Shown piece after piece: positions 61,933 to 64,000 of a stretch of DNA of 64,000 bases. The DNA comes from UBA7672 sp965279085 (GTDB taxonomy: Bacteria; Pseudomonadota; Alphaproteobacteria; Caulobacterales; Hyphomonadaceae). Every line of letters starts with the position of its first letter. The stretch's first letter is position 1. A model generated the notes under the pieces. That model did not search any database. It saw nothing but the letters and a program-made list of their open reading frames with translations, and was not told the origin of the DNA. Both the position numbers and the translations under genes were made by a program. Location of the stretch: positions 1,612,001-1,676,000 of the forward strand of contig OZ257149.1 of the NCBI GenBank assembly GCA_965279085.1, read 5' to 3'.

Positions 61933-62399
61933 AACGCCAGCTGATCCTCTTCGCGACGGCGCTGGGCCTGCTGGCTCAGGGCGCGCAGGCGCAGACGTTG
62001 AAGCCCGCCTCGCCTGCCGGCAGCTGGGGCTTTCAGACCGAGAACATGGGCTATGGCTGCGCGCTGTCGGGCGACATCACGATCACGGCGACGGGCGAGA
62101 AGACATTCAAGTGCGCGTTCAAGGCCGTGTGGGCGTGCCAGCTTCGCCTTCCGAAATCGGTTCACACGGAGCAGAGCTGCGTCGCCACGCAATCGGGCGA
62201 TCAGGTGATGATCACGTCGAAGATGGAGAAGGTCGCGAAGGTTCAGCCCGTCGAGATGATGGAGCAGATGAAGCGGCAGTACGCGGCCGACCATTTCACC
62301 GTGAAGCTGAATGCGCGCGGCGACGAGATGGACGGGATGTTCCGCTCCTATGGCTCGGCGCCGGTGAAGTTCCGCAAGCATCTCGAGCTGATCGGATGA
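61929..62399 (+). CDS. Secreted paralogue 3 in the nad operon
   Basis: 156 residues. Signal MKRQLILFATALGLLAQGAQAQ; mature AGSWGFQTENMGYGCALSGDITIT ... FKCAFKAVWACQ ... TEQSCVATQ and end VKFRKHLELIG. Follows paralogue 2 by a 4-bp overlap, and nadB starts 7 bp later, so the three are within the nad transcript. Function unknown. Confidence 0.8.
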   Translation: MKRQLILFATALGLLAQGAQAQTLKPASPAGSWGFQTENMGYGCALSGDITITATGEKTFKCAFKAVWACQLRLPKSVHTEQSCVATQSGDQVMITSKMEKVAKVQPVEMMEQMKRQYAADHFTVKLNARGDEMDGMFRSYGSAPVKFRKHLELIG

Positions 62400-62406
62400 G
62401 GCGCAA

Positions 62407-63936
62407 GTGACGTCGACACGCGACATCCTCATTGTCGGCGGAGGGCTGGCCGGGCTTTTCCTTGCGCTGAAGCTGGCGCCGAGGCGCTGCACCGTCATCG
62501 CGCTGGCGCCACTGGGCCAGGCGGCGGCGTCCGCATGGGCGCAGGGCGGGCTTGCTGCGGCCCTGTCGCCAGAGGACGAGCCGTCGCTGCATGCGACGGA
62601 CACGGTGAGCGCGGGCGCGGGCATCGTCGATCCGGTTGTGGCGCGGCTGATCGCGCAGGATGGACCAGCGCGGGTTCGTGATCTGCTGGAGCTTGGCGTT
62701 CCGTTCGATCGCACCGCGGATGGCGAGCTGGCACTGTCGCTGGAGGCGGCGCATTCGCGGGCGCGGGTGGCGCGCGTGTCCGGCGATCTTGCGGGCAAGG
62801 CGATCATGGAAGCGCTGACCTATGCGGTGTCGGCTTCGTCGCACATCGAGGTGGTCGAGGGCGTGAAGGCGCTAGCGCTGCTGCAGGATGGCAATGGCCG
62901 GATCGGGGGCGTGCTGGCGCAGGAGAAATCCGGCGACACGTTCCAGCTGCGCGCGGCGGAGACTATCCTGTGTGCGGGCGGATCGGGCGGACTCTATGCG
63001 ATCACGACCAATCCCAAATCATCGCAAGGCGATGCGGTGGCGATGGCGTATCGCGCCGGTGCGCTGATCGCCGATCCGGAGTTCGTGCAATTCCATCCGA
63101 CCGCCATCGACATCGGCCGCGATCCGGCGCCGCTGGCGACGGAGGCGCTGCGCGGTGATGGGGCGCATCTGGTGGATGCGAAGGGCCGCGCCTTCATGCT
63201 GGACTATCATCCGCTCGGCGATCTTGCGCCGCGCGATGAGGTGGCGCGCGCTATTCATGCCGAGCGCGAAGCGGGACATGGCGCGTTTCTGGATTGCCGG
63301 AAAGCCGTCGGCGCACACTTCCCCGATCACTTCCCGACCGTGTTCGCGGCCTGTCAGTCGGCCGGTGTCGATCCGCGGACGCAGCCGATCCCGGTTGCGC
63401 CGGCTATGCACTATCACATGGGCGGCGTGGTGACGGATCTGTGGGGGCGCACGTCGCTGGAAGGTCTTTCGGCTTGCGGCGAGAGCGCATCGACCGGCGC
63501 GCATGGCGCCAACAGGCTCGCGTCGAACTCGCTGCTGGAGGCGGTCGTGTTCGCTGAGCGCTGCTCGCGCCGTCTCAAGGGCGCGACGCTGACGCAATCC
63601 GCCGACGTGAAGGTCGAGACGCCGCCGGACATGAACGAGCTGGCGATGATCGAGCTGCGCAAGCGCATGCACTCGCAAGTGGGCGTGGTGCGCGAGGCGG
63701 AGGGTCTTGCGGCGACGATCGACTGGATCGATGCGGCGATGGACAATGTGGGGCCCGCACGCGCGCTGATCGCGGCGCGGCTGATTGCGGCTGGCGCACT
63801 GGCCCGGCAGGAAAGCCGTGGCGGGCATTACCGGTCGGATTTCCCGACGATGCTTGAGCCGCATCGCACCTTCATCCGTCGCGGGCGCGGCGGCGAACCC
63901 ACCATCCATCATTCCGCGATCGCGGAAGGAGTCTGA
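62407..63936 (+). CDS. nadB: L-aspartate oxidase NadB
   Basis: 509 residues, GTG start. FAD enzyme oxidising L-aspartate to iminoaspartate for NadA. Landmarks: DILIVGGGLAGLFLALKL (dinucleotide fold), WAQGGLAAALSPEDEPSLHATDT, ETILCAGGSGGLYAITTNP, EFVQFHPTAI, HYHMGGVVTDLWGRTSLEGLSACGESASTGAHGANRLASNSLLEAVVFAER, and the helical C-terminus with SRGGHYRSDFP. Confidence 0.96.
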   Translation: MTSTRDILIVGGGLAGLFLALKLAPRRCTVIALAPLGQAAASAWAQGGLAAALSPEDEPSLHATDTVSAGAGIVDPVVARLIAQDGPARVRDLLELGVPFDRTADGELALSLEAAHSRARVARVSGDLAGKAIMEALTYAVSASSHIEVVEGVKALALLQDGNGRIGGVLAQEKSGDTFQLRAAETILCAGGSGGLYAITTNPKSSQGDAVAMAYRAGALIADPEFVQFHPTAIDIGRDPAPLATEALRGDGAHLVDAKGRAFMLDYHPLGDLAPRDEVARAIHAEREAGHGAFLDCRKAVGAHFPDHFPTVFAACQSAGVDPRTQPIPVAPAMHYHMGGVVTDLWGRTSLEGLSACGESASTGAHGANRLASNSLLEAVVFAERCSRRLKGATLTQSADVKVETPPDMNELAMIELRKRMHSQVGVVREAEGLAATIDWIDAAMDNVGPARALIAARLIAAGALARQESRGGHYRSDFPTMLEPHRTFIRRGRGGEPTIHHSAIAEGV

Positions 63937-63937
63937 C

Positions 63938-64000
63938 GTGTCCGAGCATCTACCAATTCCGCCCCTTCCCATTCCTTTTTTGCCCGACGTGGTGATCGAG
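63938..64000 (+). CDS. nadC: Nicotinate-nucleotide pyrophosphorylase NadC (start only)
   Basis: GTG start 1 bp after the nadB stop; the 21 codons in the window read MSEHLPIPPLPIPFLPDVVIE, fitting the NadC N-terminus, which begins with a proline-rich lead into a P-x-V-x-E-P helix. The third nad gene is expected here by order. Cut by the window edge. Confidence 0.7.
   Translation, partial: MSEHLPIPPLPIPFLPDVVIE

Noticed and set aside
1..64000. CRISPR array, prophage, integron or insertion sequence
   Set aside because: No regularly spaced direct repeats, transposase, integrase or attachment-site duplications were seen; the tRNA-Leu gene has no adjacent integrase.

Overview
The window reads as a dense, GC-rich chromosomal stretch of an alphaproteobacterium, most likely from the Caulobacterales/Hyphomonadaceae side. 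The grounds are the alphaproteobacterial gene families (TIGR02301 protein, NAD regulator of the NrtR type, ethylmalonyl-CoA pathway genes, TadD-like lipoprotein), a DnaG that has lost its zinc ligands, frequent GTG/TTG starts, and a GGAAC-N16-CGTT promoter of the EcfG type. No phage, insertion sequence, CRISPR array or integrase is visible. The genus assignment is inference.

Layout. 1-5.2 kb (minus): 3' end-truncated dnaG, a methyltransferase, an NlpC/P60 hydrolase with a MarR regulator, and an M17 aminopeptidase. 5.3-10.5 kb (plus): TPR lipoprotein, large unknown lipoprotein, gluQ, DMT exporter, MarR regulator. 10.6-13.9 kb: two tandem, closely similar cytoplasmic hybrid histidine kinases, the second broken by an amber codon. 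13.9-17.9 kb: csaA, a GNAT acetyltransferase, a 920-bp gene-poor stretch, an alanine-zipper lipoprotein, an L,D-transpeptidase whose best start is ATA, and a coiled-coil membrane protein. 18-28 kb: ethylmalonyl-CoA mutase and crotonyl-CoA carboxylase/reductase flank a block of secreted proteins (three possible surface-adhesin-E-like proteins, carboxylesterase, small lipoprotein), a GIY-YIG protein and a D-amino-acid transaminase. 28-37 kb: msrA, a TetR/carotenoid-oxygenase divergent pair with twin operators, a translationally coupled ECF sigma factor/membrane protein/serine hydrolase operon, small lipoproteins, an EF-hand protein, a DUF2945 protein behind an EcfG-type promoter, and AraC plus glyoxalase-like genes. 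37-41 kb: GFA protein, Rieske oxygenase, divergent moaC/moeA.

41-47.8 kb holds the most unusual functional block: a three-gene operon encoding a transglutaminase/DUF2126 (putative amidoligase) protein, a circularly permuted ATP-grasp/alpha-E fusion and a second transglutaminase. This gene set is predicted in the literature to make or attach a peptide, but its product is unknown. The first gene carries a one-base frameshift here. It is followed by tRNA-Leu(UAA), a TIGR02301 protein, a membrane hybrid kinase, a ThDP enzyme, a candidate minus-strand small RNA, two alpha/beta hydrolases (one with Asp in the nucleophile position), a potassium channel and dihydroorotase.

57-64 kb (mostly plus) is an NAD block: a 49-residue membrane peptide (minus strand), HD hydrolase, tyrosine phosphatase, NrtR-type regulator, then nadA, three tandem secreted paralogues, nadB and the start of nadC. 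Two 23-bp palindromes flank a Rho-independent terminator upstream of nadA and are the likely NrtR operators.
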